From Numida meleagris (lineage: Eukaryota; Chordata; Aves; Galliformes; Numididae): a stretch of 64,000 nucleotides of DNA. This document shows positions 41,401 through 53,060 of this stretch, in pieces (the stretch's first letter is position 1; every line of letters starts with the position of its first letter). Under the pieces are notes generated by a model. The model saw only the letters and a program-made list of their open reading frames with translations, ran no database searches and was not told the origin of the DNA. The stretch covers positions 3,331,872-3,395,871 of the forward strand of contig NC_034422.1 of the NCBI RefSeq assembly GCF_002078875.1, given 5' to 3'. The position numbers and the translations under genes are program-made.

Positions 41401-44400
41401 AACATCTCAATTCTTTTCTTTCACTTGGGGCACTGTGGCTCCTATGGAGCATAAAAACCAGATGATTTCTGACAAAAATATTATTATGGTGCTGAATGGA
41501 CTCCTTGACTTTGCAGGGGAAGAAGAAACAAAAAAACAACCTGCCACAAAGTGAATGAAAGTAAATGAAAAATTTCCTTGAAGATTTAGAGTACCTCTAG
41601 CAGATTTTATGCTTAAACCATCAATGAATGTACCTTAGATAATAGCAATGTTTTGACATTAGATCAAATTGCAGAATTATCACGGAAGTAACACATATCT
41701 AATTAAATAAAATCGGAAGCAAAAGGCTTATTGGGGAACAGGGCTGGTGTTTGGGAGCAGGAAGCAGGTGTTAGAAGATCTAAGGCAGAGAGGCTTGCAA
41801 GAAATACACATTTTGAATGTGAAAATCCTTTAATATTACCTATCTTGTAATTTGTCTTTGTAAGGTGATAATCCATTGTCTGTGGTACGATACGGTAATT
41901 TTGTTCTAATTTTGACTCAGTGCAGTTCAAGCAGTCTGTCCTGTACAGAGGGAACTAGAGAACACGAAACTGGAACTCTTCACTTCTGTCATGCGTGGCT
42001 CTCTTCCCTTGACCGAATTTGAATCTATTAATATCAAGAACCACATGTTGTGCTGAGCTGACTCATCGTGTAGGGAAGTGCCACTCAGGGAATGCGCTGG
42101 GCTGAGTGCTCTGGAAATCTGCGAGAGCCATCACCGGGAGCTGCTGCTTTGCTGGCTCCCCTTCCAAGGATTTATCCATTATGTAATGCATGGATGTTTA
42201 GCGTAACTCAGTTATCTCGAAATTGGTGTGGAATAGCAGCCTTGAAAGCACCCAAGGGTGAAACTAGTAAGTAGCTGTTGATAGCTCTTTGTTCTAGCTT
42301 TCAGTGTTTGGATCCTTACCTCATGTGTCAGAAGGTCACCAACACCCGTCTTAGCGTTTCTTTGTGAGGATTTCATGTACTGTCTCCGTACTGGTGAAAC
42401 TGGATATTATTTGTTGGTTCATGTCAGACTCACTGTGGGAATCTCTTTACCCAGTGAGAGAACTTACACATTTATATGCAAAATTGTATTTTAATACTTT
42501 TTATGACAGGGAATGAAAACTGTAAGATCTCATATAGACTGGTTCTGTCTTGGAGTTGTTTACAGAGGAGGACGTGCTTCAGCTTCCCAGTTTTATAGTA
42601 GTTAGGTAGTAGTCTTTGACCTCTGCTTATTTGTTTTTAGACTGCAGTCCTCAGAAGAGGAACAGCTCCCAACTTACCAGACTGCTGACAAAAATCTATA
42701 TGCAGAAGCAATATGGAAGAAACCTTAGTTGTGTCAAAACAGTATCCTGAGTTTTAACAGATTTTTGTTACCTTTTACAGTGTAAAGGAAATGAAGATGG
42801 AGAGACTGTTATTGTTGAAAAAGACCATTTTATGGATGACTTTTTCCAACAGGTAAAGTTTTACATTCTTTTTGCTATACTTGACTTAAAATTTTCTTTG
42901 TGTTTCTTAATTTCTGTTATTTCTCTAAGGTTCTGTGTTAACAAATAATGAAGGCTCTAGAATGTGATTTCCTGCGTGCCATGCAGCCCCTCCTCAGTGT
43001 TTTCCTGGATTCTTTTTCATGGCGCATAAATACAAAAGTTAAAAACAACCAACAACTTGACCTGTGATTATTTTAATGCTTTCGTTGACATGTTTCTCTT
43101 CTTCTAGGTTGAAGAAATTAGAAATAACATAGCAAAAATAGCACAAAATGTGGAAGAAGTGAAAAAACAGCACAGCATTATCTTGTCAGCCCCAAATCCT
43201 GAAGGGAGTGAGTATCACTTGTTCTAGATATCAAGGATGTGTGACTAGAAAGCTAAAACAAACAAATTTGATGTCAAACTAGAACTCAGCAGTTGTTTTC
43301 AACGCTTCCTAGTTCAAGGCATGCCTATGCTTGTAGGCGTGTTTCAGTGAACTGGGAAGAAAAGATGTAGAGGGACTTCTGTGGAATAGTTTCTTGTGGA
43401 ACTGATTTTTGTGATTGTTGAAAATGGAACTTCCGTTTTTAGTTCTTTTTCCCCATATCTTCCCTATTTGTGGATGGGTATGTGTGTATTCTTCAGAGTG
43501 CTTTTTGCCAATTGCTTTTTTTTGTTTTAAGTCATAGAATCAGTGATCCTCTGGTTAATGAAGTGTTCATCTGAATGCTTAAAATCATGGTCTTTGCTAA
43601 CACATCTAATAGAGCACAATTTTAAGCACAAATGCAATAATACATCTGTACTGTGTAGGAACATGACATCACTTGTAATGACATTGCTAGCCATAGGTAA
43701 TGTCTAAAGATTACTTGAATGTCTTTTGAGAAGGAAACTTTCTGATATGTTGTCGGTCATCAGTAGTTCTGCACTGTTGTGTTTGTTTGTTTGTTTTTTA
43801 AGGAACGAAAGAGGAACTTGAAGAATTAAATGAGGAAATAAAGAAGATCGCTAATAAAATCCGAGCCAGGTTGAAAGGTAAGTTGTGGGGAGAAGTAAAA
43901 CTGCCATCGCTTGTAATGTATTCAGGATGCTAGCAGTAACAGTGTTACAGACTTAATGCATTGCAGCTGAATTTATAACCTTTAACTCTCTTATGTATCT
44001 GTACATTGTATTGTCCAGCTCTTGCTAGCTGGTCCCCAAATCTTAAGAAAAACTTAAGAAAATAATTCATTGTTTTAATTGTTGAGCCCTGAATATAACC
44101 TTTCAACTTTTTGCGTGAGTGTTGACACAGATTTGGGTCTTACATGGTTTTGAGTTCTATAACTCAACTTACTTAATTGCTGTTGGTATCGAAGCAGATA
44201 AGTGCAATGAACGATGATAAGGGCTTCTATCTCCATAAGTTTTGTGTGCTCTTATTTTTTTTTTTTAATACATACCATCAGGACCTTAATCCATCTCTCC
44301 CATTCTTGTAGTGCTTCCTCCTCATTGCTTAAGGTCTTGCTCCATGATGTCAGTGTTGTACTGGAACCCTGATTATGTGTTTTTGCAATATCTGTATTCT

Positions 44401-47400
44401 CCTATTGTTAAACCTTCAGAAAATAAAAAAACTTCCCCATTCTTGCCAACTGATGTGCAGCTAATGTCACTTACATTATTCTTTACTTCATCCTTCCCTA
44501 GCAAGCTTCGTAGCTGAAAAATAGCAGGTCTCAGCACAGCCTGCCTGGTCAGGGCAAAGAGCTCCTTTGCAGAAATAACCTAGCAAATGCAAAGTAGTTT
44601 GTCTGTAGAAATTTATTCTGTGACTGAAATGCTGTTTTGGGAGAAGATCAGCTGCAAAAAGGTGGTCTGTGTGACAAATGTCCACGTCAGAAACTGCTCT
44701 ATAGCATCTGTTGTATTTTAAATTTCTTTAGGCCAAGTAATTTTGTTGTGAGTTTCCCCAGAGGTGTTCCTTTACCTCATCAGCATAAGTTTTAAAGTAC
44801 GTTGACCGTTTGAATATTACTAGATTGCAATTACTGTATGCGTTTATTCTCTAAACAGTAGAATATGGTGTTTATCACTTAAATTGTAAAAGCAACCTAT
44901 TTTGTTAGATTTTTTTGAGCTGCCCCCAGAGTAAATAGATATTAGTGTGACTCTACAAAAGGTATTGAAGTAGTTACTGCTTTAAGATCTGTACACAGTA
45001 ATTAAATAGAAAAGTTATAAAAGTTATTTAAAATAGATATGAATTTCGCTCCTCATCCCTCTCCTCACCACCACACACACATACTGACAATGTGCATGCA
45101 AGAGAAGTTAAGCGTGTTCATGTGGAGTTGTATGTGACAAAAGTATGTAGCGTTTACAAAACAACTTTGAGCTGCACTATTCAGTTTACATTATCTAATT
45201 TGCTCTGTTTACTCTGTTGATTCACAATATTCTTGTATTTGCTCTTAGCTATTGAACAAAGCTTTGATCAGGGTGAAAATGCGAATCGAACATCAGTGGA
45301 TCTCAGGATAAGAAAAACTCAGGTATGATAACCTCTCAAATTTAAAGAAAATAAAAGGATGTTACTTAATCAGAGAATAAGTTTCACTTTCTTGTTTCAG
45401 AACTCCACGTTCTGTTTTATTGAAATTTCAGTACCATTTTTGATTGTTGTACAGTCATATTTGCTCTATTAAGAAAAAATAAACCTTTTTGCACATTTTT
45501 AAATCCTAAAAAAAACAGCATTCTGTGTTAGCTCACAAGTTTGTGGAGGTCATGACGGAATACAACGAGACCCAAACTCTCTTTCGAGAACGCAGCAAAG
45601 GTCGGATACAGAGACAATTAGAGATAAGTAAGTGACCTCAATATGCTTTGTTAACATAAATAAAATAAATACTTAATTGTTTTATTATTCCTCCCTTTTT
45701 TCTTATTACTTAAAGGTGGTGCTAAACACCACGCACCTTGGCTTCTTGAAGCATGTAAATGGGAGAGGAAATATTTCTATTACAGATTAAGAAATAAAAA
45801 TCCTTTATTTCTTATAGCTTAAGTCTTGTAAAGGAGACATTAAGGTTGCATGCAACAGCTGTTTTCAAGATAATGAATGTATTCTATAGTGGCTGTTAAG
45901 AAAAGCCATCCAAATACATAATCAGGAGGTCATCTGTTCTCATGCTGTGCTGTTTCTATCAATAAGAACCTGTTTATTTTTTTGAAAATTCAGCTGCAGT
46001 AAAATCAGTACTAACACTAGACATACTCTAATCATTTGTTGAATGATTCACATTCTTATTTCATTATTGATCTTTCTTCATTATTGATAACTGTTGATTC
46101 GGAAAGGCACCTAACTTTGACCTACAGCATCTATTTCGGATTATATCCAAAACACCCAGAATACCTTGTAGCTAAAGTTAGACTTCTGAATATTCCCTCT
46201 AAAGTCAAATATATATATATTTAATGAAAAATGCAAACAGAAAAGTTAGCAAATTGTAAGATTTAACTTATCATCTGCTTCTCCTTTCTTTTTCATTAGA
46301 CTTGCACACTGAGTATGATTTAATTCAGCATTTCTGTGTAGTTTATTTGGCAAGTTAAATTCTTTGCTCGTGCTTCTGTGGGAAGGGACCCTAATATCTC
46401 AGTACATGGTTCTTTCAAATTAGTTCATAATGACATTGATTTAATCCTTTAGCTTTTCCTCCTCCCTAAAAATATTGAAGGAGGATTTGCAGCATTCTTG
46501 GGTATTAATGTCATTAACATAAAAACTGTAATTTCTATCTGATAGGATAGAGTTATATAAGCTAATACAAATCCTTCATCTTCCCATGTAAAATAAGTTG
46601 AATATCTGTATATATTGTGTACAATACAAATCACATGAATATGCAATGTAACTCAAGACACTTGCTTTTGTCTTACCACTGCAACAGGAAACATGCAATA
46701 GTAAACAACGTAAGTTGTTAGGTGAATTATGAAAACTAAAAATGGAGGTAGTCTGTAGGTAGTAATCTTCTCTATGTGGGATTTGAATGTAACCTAGTGT
46801 TAGGTGTTACAGTCTAATTTCTGTAAAGATTCTATCCCTTGCCACAGTGCCTGGTGGGAGGGAGGGAACAGATCAGGTGTCAGTGCAACTTGATTGCATA
46901 GGTAAATACTGAATTTTATGTAAATACTCTTTATCTTGAGTTCTTCCTTCTGCAGAACACCCAGCTGGGTTCAGATGTGCGCTGTAAATGTTTCCGATCA
47001 AATTCTTCAATTTGACCAAAAGAATCATCAAGAATTCTTCACCCTAGTTTTGAATCTAGCACATTTGTTATCTGACTACTTCTTCATATTTTCTGTTTTT
47101 TAAATACAGGACAGTAAGAAGGGCACTACATAAAGTAATGCCTCTTATTTATTTCTGTGGAAACTACAACAGATACGAAGAGCACAATAACGCTATTGGT
47201 AGAGCAAATTCTCAGCTACAAAACACTACTTTTCATGATAGTTAGCACTATTAGCTGTGTGTTTTTTGCCCACATTGAACAGGATGCAGCACTCATAGAT
47301 ATCTGTACTAGTGGAGGTAACCCACTGTTGCCACTGCTGAAATTCACCATCCTCTGCCTCCCTGTTCAGCAAGCATCCATGAATGTCAGTGGGTGCAGTT

Positions 47401-50271
47401 CTGTCCACATGGAGGAATTCAGTGACACACCTTTGCTCCATATGCACTTCCCTGTCAAATGCCATTTTGTCAGGCTGTCCCCTCTGCTGCCGTTTTTCAC
47501 GTAATGGACATAATGGAATACTGGCAGGGAGGTTTAGCCTGTGCGGCCATCCCACCAACATCTGCCTCTGGTATTGTGGGCAAATATAATAAAACAGGAA
47601 GCATTACTTTTGGAGCGGCCCTCATATGTGGTAATGGCTATGTACTGCTTTTTTTTGTCTTGAAGAACTACAATACAAGAATTTTCTCTTAATTGTTATC
47701 CTTCTGCAAAATTTTATTCGTTAATATGTGATGTTACATGAAGTACTGTTGTGTTTATTCTAGCTGGAAAGACCACCACTGATGAGGAACTGGAAGAAAT
47801 GTTAGAGAGTGGTAATCCTTCAATTTTCACTTCTGACGTATGTATTTCTGGTCCAGTCACGTCTATCATCTGTTCTGTTTGTTCTGCTATTTAGAAATGT
47901 GTGTCAGTGCTTCAGTACTTAAGGCCGTATTTTTTGTTCTACCAAAGATTATATCGGACTCCCAAATAACTAGGCAAGCTCTGAATGAAATTGAGTCACG
48001 GCACAAGGATATTATGAAACTGGAGTCCAGTATACGGGAACTACATGAAATGTTTATGGACATGGCTATGTTTGTTGAGACTCAGGTAAATGAACCCATT
48101 AAAATACGTTTACTTAAGTGAGACGGGGTTTTTGTCTTCATCTTTAGAAATATGTAGAAGTAATAGAGATGTTTCTTAGTGTTTTTGGACCACAATTAGA
48201 ATATATGAAAGTTAATCACTAAAATTTGTTTTGTTTTAAATAAATGCACAATAGAGATGTACTGATAGTACGTGCTTTGGATAACTAAGTGTGGACTTAC
48301 TTGGCAGTTAGTATCTTAAGTATACTTTCCTCTTCTACATACTGGTATTGCAATACATGCTTGAACGTTTTATGTGTGTTTAAGAACAGCTCTGTCCTGG
48401 AATACTGGCTATTGTTGTGGCAATCTAGGATTCTCACAGATATGGTGACTTGTTAGAATTAAATGTAGACAGGATTTTTGCAACTTGCCTGTAATACAAA
48501 GGTGTGATTTTTTTTTTTGTTACAACAAGCAAAAATGTAAAGGGATCAGTTGACAAGTCATTCAGTTTGTCACTCATTCATGAACTTTAACTTGAGGTGT
48601 GTGTAAACTTGTTATATTTGCAGTCTTTAAATACGTATTATCTAACTAAAATATTGAACTTCAGTTCTTAAAGGTTTTTTATTTCTGCCAGAAAGTGAGA
48701 GGAATTATGTTCAGGAGGGAAACTTTCCTGAAAAGGACCTTTTTCTAAATTGAGTTTTGTTTTAAAGTCTTGTGTTGTTTTATTATTAAGTATATAGGCA
48801 GGAAAAACTGGTAGTCATTTCCTAATGAACTAGAACTAAACAAAAAAAATTACTTGTGCATCATTCTTTAATGCTTTGCTGTTTACTGCTGCTGATTATT
48901 TCTTCTGATGGACAGAAATGCAGGTAATAGATTTACTGTTACTTTTCACCAATCCTCCATTTCATTTCCAAGTTTCATCATCATAATTAATTTGAATTTA
49001 TATATTGATGTTATAAACACTCAACTTTGTATTTTGCTTCCTGAAGTTACTACTGTATGTGTGGGGTTGGTTTTTTTTGATAACCATTAGACTTTGTATC
49101 AAAATAGTCAATATCTCTCCCCACTTGAAAGCACATCAGAGATGTCTGACCTTTAGTATGTCAGTTTTAGACTGAACATCTGAAAACATACCTTTGAATG
49201 TGAGGTATGTTTTACCAGTCAATGTTTGTTCCTTCGTAACAGAGAAATACGCCTCCTTTGCCCGTGAATGTCACTTCTTTGTTTAGATCTTCGAGCCCTT
49301 GCTTCTCATTCCCATTTTTCCATTGCATATCAAAGCACAAAAAATGACTGCCACTAATGTTGTAAAATATTTTTGATTCAAATAATATTGATATTCTATA
49401 GCTTTTTTTCTCAGATTCATGGAACAGGGATCCTCAGATGCCAATAATAAACTTTTTTGTTCAACATTTAATTTTAAGGGTGAAATGATCAACAACATAG
49501 AAAAGAATGTGATGAATGCAACAGATTACGTGGAGCATGCTAAAGAAGAGACAAAGAAGGCTGTTAAATATCAAAGTAAAGCACGAAGGGTATGTGGTCT
49601 TCTTGTAACTGTTTGAGTCAGCGTGTTAACATTGCATGCCATTAAGCAGCCTTCAGTTTTAGTTGAACTGTTTTGCTGTATTCAGGTAGAATTAATAGGT
49701 GTACTTTACTTTTTTTGAAGATTAGGTATTTAAACTTAGAAAACATTGGATGATAATATTTTTGTTATAAATTAGTATATGACAGAGGAAGATTTACCAA
49801 AGGATTTCACAAACCAAAACAATGTGGTGAATTTGTATGATAGTTTTAATACTAAAACCTGACATTACTAGCAGAGAAGGGAACTTCCTTTTATTCTTAC
49901 ACCTGTTGTATTAAATATAGTGAAGTGCCAGAAGAACCCACTTACATACTTGTAAGCTGTGTTTTTCCTTTTTGATTGCTATATAGGTATTAATCACAGT
50001 AACTTACCTGTGAACACTGTTCAAAAATGATTATTCTTGTACATACAGAAGTATAGAGAAAACGTTATCTCAATTTGAGAATGTTGCAGGCTTTAAAAAT
50101 GTATGTGGATCTAAAAATTGACTTTTAAAAATTGAAAATACAAGTTTTAATGTGCTTGATATTAAAATAATACCTTGTTTTTGACAGAAAATGTGGATTA
50201 TTATCATTGTGTCAGTGGTGTTGATTGTCGTAATTGGTCTAATTATTGGTTTGTCTGTTGGTATTCGATGA
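38148..50271 (+). CDS. STX2: STX2 (syntaxin-2/epimorphin), main isoform, 288 aa
   Basis: The exons are 38148-38177, 42781-42852, 43108-43207, 43803-43877, 45249-45322, 45519-45627, 47764-47837, 47948-48085, 49479-49589 and 50188-50271. All introns are GT/AG and all phases agree, giving 288 residues, the usual family length. Domains: short N-terminus ([10 protein letters not shown]), Habc three-helix bundle (about 30-150), SNARE motif (about 190-255; [14 protein letters not shown], zero-layer glutamine in FVETQGEM), C-terminal membrane helix. Known function: plasma-membrane Qa-SNARE pairing with SNAP-23/25 and VAMPs in exocytosis, abscission and the acrosome reaction; a non-classically exported form acts as the morphogen epimorphin. 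The ATG is in good context 10 codons before the first donor, as in mammals. An alternative last exon lies at 51721. Confidence 0.97.
38178..39311 (+). other. STX2: STX2 intron 1, 5' part
   Basis: The first 250 bp belong to the CpG island, then AT-rich intron. No other feature recognised. Confidence 0.65.
39312..39685 (-). repeat. CR1 LINE 3' fragment, antisense to STX2
   Basis: GAAAGGGACCTACAAAGATC, then TAGTCCAACTTCCTG, is the reverse complement of the CR1 3' end. CTCCTTTTTCTCCAGACTAG matches the CR1 interior in the same orientation. It is diverged and lacks the terminal 8-bp repeat. It lies in STX2 intron 1. Confidence 0.8.
39686..42780 (+). other. STX2: STX2 intron 1, 3' part
   Basis: No further exons or recognised repeats. 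Confidence 0.6.
42781..42852 (+). CDS. STX2: STX2 coding exon 2
   Basis: Encodes [20 protein letters not shown] and FFQQ; the acceptor is TACCTTTTACAG. Phase 0 both sides. Confidence 0.95.
43108..43207 (+). CDS. STX2: STX2 coding exon 3 (Habc)
   Basis: Encodes [20 protein letters not shown] and continues to LSAPNPEG. Strong TTCTCTTCTTCTAG acceptor; ends in phase 1. Confidence 0.96.
43803..43877 (+). CDS. STX2: STX2 coding exon 4 (Habc)
   Basis: Encodes [20 protein letters not shown] and ARLK; phase 1 in and out. Confidence 0.96.
43878..45248 (+). other. STX2: STX2 intron 4
   Basis: Nothing recognised apart from a T run near 44253-44265. Confidence 0.6.
45249..45322 (+). CDS. STX2: STX2 coding exon 5 (Habc)
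   Basis: Encodes [20 protein letters not shown] and RKTQ before a GTATGA donor. Confidence 0.96.
45519..45627 (+). CDS. STX2: STX2 coding exon 6 (Habc)
   Basis: Encodes [20 protein letters not shown], then [16 protein letters not shown]. The acceptor is preceded by an A-rich rather than pyrimidine-rich stretch (CCTAAAAAAAACAG), unlike the other exons. Confidence 0.95.
45628..47114 (+). other. STX2: STX2 intron 6, 5' part
   Basis: AT-rich intron with a short TA run near 46209-46220. The mariner remnant follows directly. Confidence 0.6.
47117..47624 (-). mobile_element. internally deleted mariner-type DNA transposon, nonautonomous
   Basis: The ends are imperfect inverted repeats of about 30 bp (left GGGCACTACATAAAGTAATG; right end, reversed, GGGCCGCTCCAAAAGTAATG). 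Each end is flanked by TA (47115-47116 and 47625-47626), the mariner target duplication. On the minus strand a broken transposase reading frame remains. An N-terminal piece ([20 protein letters not shown]) is followed at once by a C-terminal piece ([18 protein letters not shown]). The catalytic middle with the D,D34D triad is gone. At about 508 bp it is MITE-like and immobile on its own. It lies in STX2 intron 6. Family similarity (chicken Galluhop/Mariner1-like) is from memory. Confidence 0.8.
47764..47837 (+). CDS. STX2: STX2 coding exon 7
   Basis: Encodes [20 protein letters not shown] and FTSD, the linker that binds the SNARE motif in the closed conformation. Confidence 0.96.
47948..48085 (+). 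CDS. STX2: STX2 coding exon 8 (SNARE motif, N-terminal half)
   Basis: Encodes [20 protein letters not shown] and continues to [11 protein letters not shown]. It carries the zero-layer glutamine at its end. Confidence 0.97.
48086..49478 (+). other. STX2: STX2 intron 8
   Basis: No other feature recognised. Confidence 0.6.
49479..49589 (+). CDS. STX2: STX2 coding exon 9 (SNARE motif, C-terminal half)
   Basis: Encodes [20 protein letters not shown] and ends at KYQSKARR, the basic juxtamembrane segment. It ends in phase 0 and can splice to either last exon. Confidence 0.96.
50188..50271 (+). CDS. STX2: STX2 last exon, form A (membrane anchor)
   Basis: Encodes [20 protein letters not shown] followed by GLSVGIR and TGA. 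It corresponds to the mammalian isoform ending in GLSVGK. A candidate ATTAAA polyadenylation signal lies at 51111-51116. Confidence 0.93.
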   Translation, partial: KMWIIIIVSVVLIVVIGLIIGLSVGIR

Positions 50272-51720
50272 TGCTTGGATAACTTCAGCATGCATGACTT
50301 CCTGCCAGTGTGGCAGTAAGTAACTAATCAACTAATTTTGCTTTTATTTTGCTCTGGTAACTTCTTGGTATACTAACCCTTAATATGTTTTCAGTTACTA
50401 CTGGAGGGGAGGGGGGGCAAATTTGAGATTAATTGGTGACTCCTCCCTCTCTGCATGCTGTAACAGTTCCATGCATGTAGATGTTGAAAACTGACACCTA
50501 GTGGTGAATTGCTAAATTTACAGATCGCAGTCATGCTCCTTAAGATCTCTAAACACAAAATGAACTGAGGAGGAAAAAAAAAAACCCACAGCTTATTGTC
50601 TCAGTCCTTTGAATTTCTAATATCTTTCAAGTTCACATCAACAAACAGCCTGCACTAAGATACAGATTACTAGTTGCACTTGGAACTTTGTCAGATGTGA
50701 TTTTCTCTGGTTTTAAACGGAGCTTGCATTGAAGTAGGTGTCTGCAGCCATAAAGCTGGCTATTTTGCCTTGCAGAACATCCTAAAATGAAGCTCTCGTA
50801 TTAATAGTAGACCAAATGAAACCATGTGACTGTGTATTTGTAAGAATAAGTCTGCAAAGATTCAAACCTGAATTAGAGGCTGTAAATGTGAGAATTCTTT
50901 CAATCTTCAGACTTTTGCTATACTAATCTTCTTCTTGTAATAACATCTAGCTAGGCTAAGGAGATAATAGCAATTAACGCTTTTGAATGCAGAAGAAACT
51001 CAACTTCCTATCTATGTGTTCTTCAAAATATTTATGAAGTACCATGAGGGAGTATGTCATTTCAGACAGCTAATCAGGAATCCCATTGTCTGTACTAACA
51101 CCATTTTGATATTAAAGTTTTTTAGTTTTGACACTAAGTTGGAGTTTCTTGTCCCCTTTGGTGTTTGTGCCGACAACAGGCTTTACTGTATTGTTGCTGA
51201 TAGAAATACATGACCTAATGTTGCACCTTTATGCATATTCATAGAACCTTTTAATTTTTGTGAAGCTCTTCTGAGCTGTTAACTGTACAATGCTTCTAGT
51301 GATGTTTTGTTCAATTCCCCTGAGTGCAATTGCAAAGGTTTGAGCTGGCTACAAATATTTATCCAAGGAGGGCAGCCGGAGGCAGTGTTAGTATATTTGA
51401 CTTGACTTTGATAAGTAGATGTTCGCTGTTGTGGTTGTTTCTATATGTAATTGTATTTACAGAAGTTGTATACGGGTAATAATTATTCTCAAAACAAAAA
51501 TACAGAATTGTTACACAGGTAGCTTACCTAGTAACTGTGACTATGTATGTTAGAAAAGAATGACTAACAATAGGAAATCATGGCAGTAAGTTTTATTTAG
51601 AAAGAAAATCCAAGCACTTAGGATAGATAGCAGTGTTACTAATTTGCTGTGGGTATGCAGATATTTAAGTAGTTCTGTATCTGACTAGATACTTCAATCT
51701 TAACTTTTCTTTTTTTTCAG
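50272..51720 (+). other. STX2: STX2 form A 3' UTR / intron before form B exon
   Basis: This stretch is 3' UTR for form A and intron for form B. Apart from the ATTAAA at 51111 and a G-rich GGGGAGGGGGGG run near 50406 nothing was seen. Confidence 0.65.
51111..51116 (+). promoter_or_regulatory. STX2: candidate poly(A) signal for STX2 form A (ATTAAA)
   Basis: ATTAAA lies between the two alternative last exons, about 840 nt after the form A stop. Form A needs a poly(A) site here unless it splices on. Confidence 0.35.
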
Positions 51721-51798
51721 AAATTGATATTCATAATTATATGTGTAACTGTATTACTTCTGATACTTGGAGTTATCCTAGCAACAACACTATCGTAG
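51721..51798 (+). CDS. STX2: STX2 alternative last exon, form B (second membrane anchor)
   Basis: A strong TTTTCTTTTTTTTCAG acceptor precedes an in-frame segment KLIFIIICVTVLLLILGVIL, then ATTLS and TAG. It resembles the alternative C-terminus of mammalian STX2 ending in ATTLS. It joins exon 9 in phase 0 and gives a 286-residue protein. AATAAA follows at 51929-51934. Confidence 0.9.
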   Translation, partial: KLIFIIICVTVLLLILGVILATTLS

Positions 51799-53060
51799 CA
51801 GGCATATTCTAAAAGCTACAAACCTTCAGAAGCTCCAGAAGATATCTTCAGTAAAACCAAACTTCTTTGGATAGAAAATACCTTACATGGATACGTGATG
51901 ATGACCTATTATTAATGGCTAAAATGAAAATAAAGTCACTCTTAATGTTTACTTATAAATGAAGATTGGAATGTACCAGGTTATGTATATTTTTTGTCAT
52001 AAACTATACATTTACAGTAAGACTGAAACTTGCTTTTAATTGTTTTGAACTAAAGCAACTTGGATGCTTTCGTATTTCAGTGTTACAAACAGTTTAAATA
52101 GGGAGTAAAGATACTTGAGTTTTGACTGTTTGGATTTTTTTTATTCCTACTATTATAATTCTAATCACAATTTTATAACCTTGCCATTGCTGCTTCTAAG
52201 TTAGCACTCCTGTGAACATTTTTTTGAGATGTAGCTATGCCTTTAAATATATTTATTCACCTTAACCTGCCTAAGCTTAATACTTAAAAATTATTTCCAG
52301 CAAGTGCAAAAATATTTTGTTCCAAAAAGACCACTTAGATATGTACCGGTCTGCCTCCTACATTACACGTTGAAAAGCAAAGACTTTTTTAAAAAACTTA
52401 GCAGTTTTTTTTCTATATGACTATGGATAATTGCTTTAAATATTTCCTTGTCTTTATATTAAAAAATGTTTTCTGGTAGAAGTAATACAGATATAAAGCA
52501 CAAAATTTGAACTTCAGCAGATAATTTTACAAATAGTCTTCATACAAACAAATCTGATGGATCAGTTTAGCCTTATTGCTCGTATGAATGACAAAAATCA
52601 TACTTGCTTCAATATACCCAAGTTAAGATTTGGTTTTTTTCAGAAGCTCACTGATGTTGCGGTGTGAGTATAGCACATGGGAAGAATAAACACTCAGAAA
52701 ACTCTGAAACGTAATGCAAACTAAGACACTGATTTGTTACAAAATGTATGTATTATATAACAATATGAAGTGTTTTAGTATATATGCATCTGTGTTGTAA
52801 TACTAGCTTGCAAGACCTGAAAGCTTGTAAGACTTCAAATGTAACCAAATAACTGCATTTAATGTTAAAAGTTATTTTTGTATTTTGCGTGTAAAATATT
52901 TGTAACTTGAATTTTTGATTTCTCGTTGTTTAGAATATCCATGTAGATATGTAGATATATTTACACTGTAAGAGAAATAGAGGAAATTACAGCGTGTGCC
53001 TTTTTAAACGTGATCTAAAACAATGCTTGTCAATGTTTCCAAATATTAAACTATAACATG
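51799..53060 (+). other. STX2: STX2 form B 3' UTR and flank
   Basis: AT-rich sequence with several AATAAA/ATTAAA signals (51929, 52685 and weaker ones later). It is probably 3' UTR with alternative ends; the last end cannot be fixed. Confidence 0.5.
51929..51934 (+). promoter_or_regulatory. STX2: poly(A) signal for STX2 form B (AATAAA), proximal
   Basis: Canonical AATAAA 131 nt after the form B stop. A second AATAAA at 52685-52690 could serve a longer 3' UTR. Confidence 0.55.
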
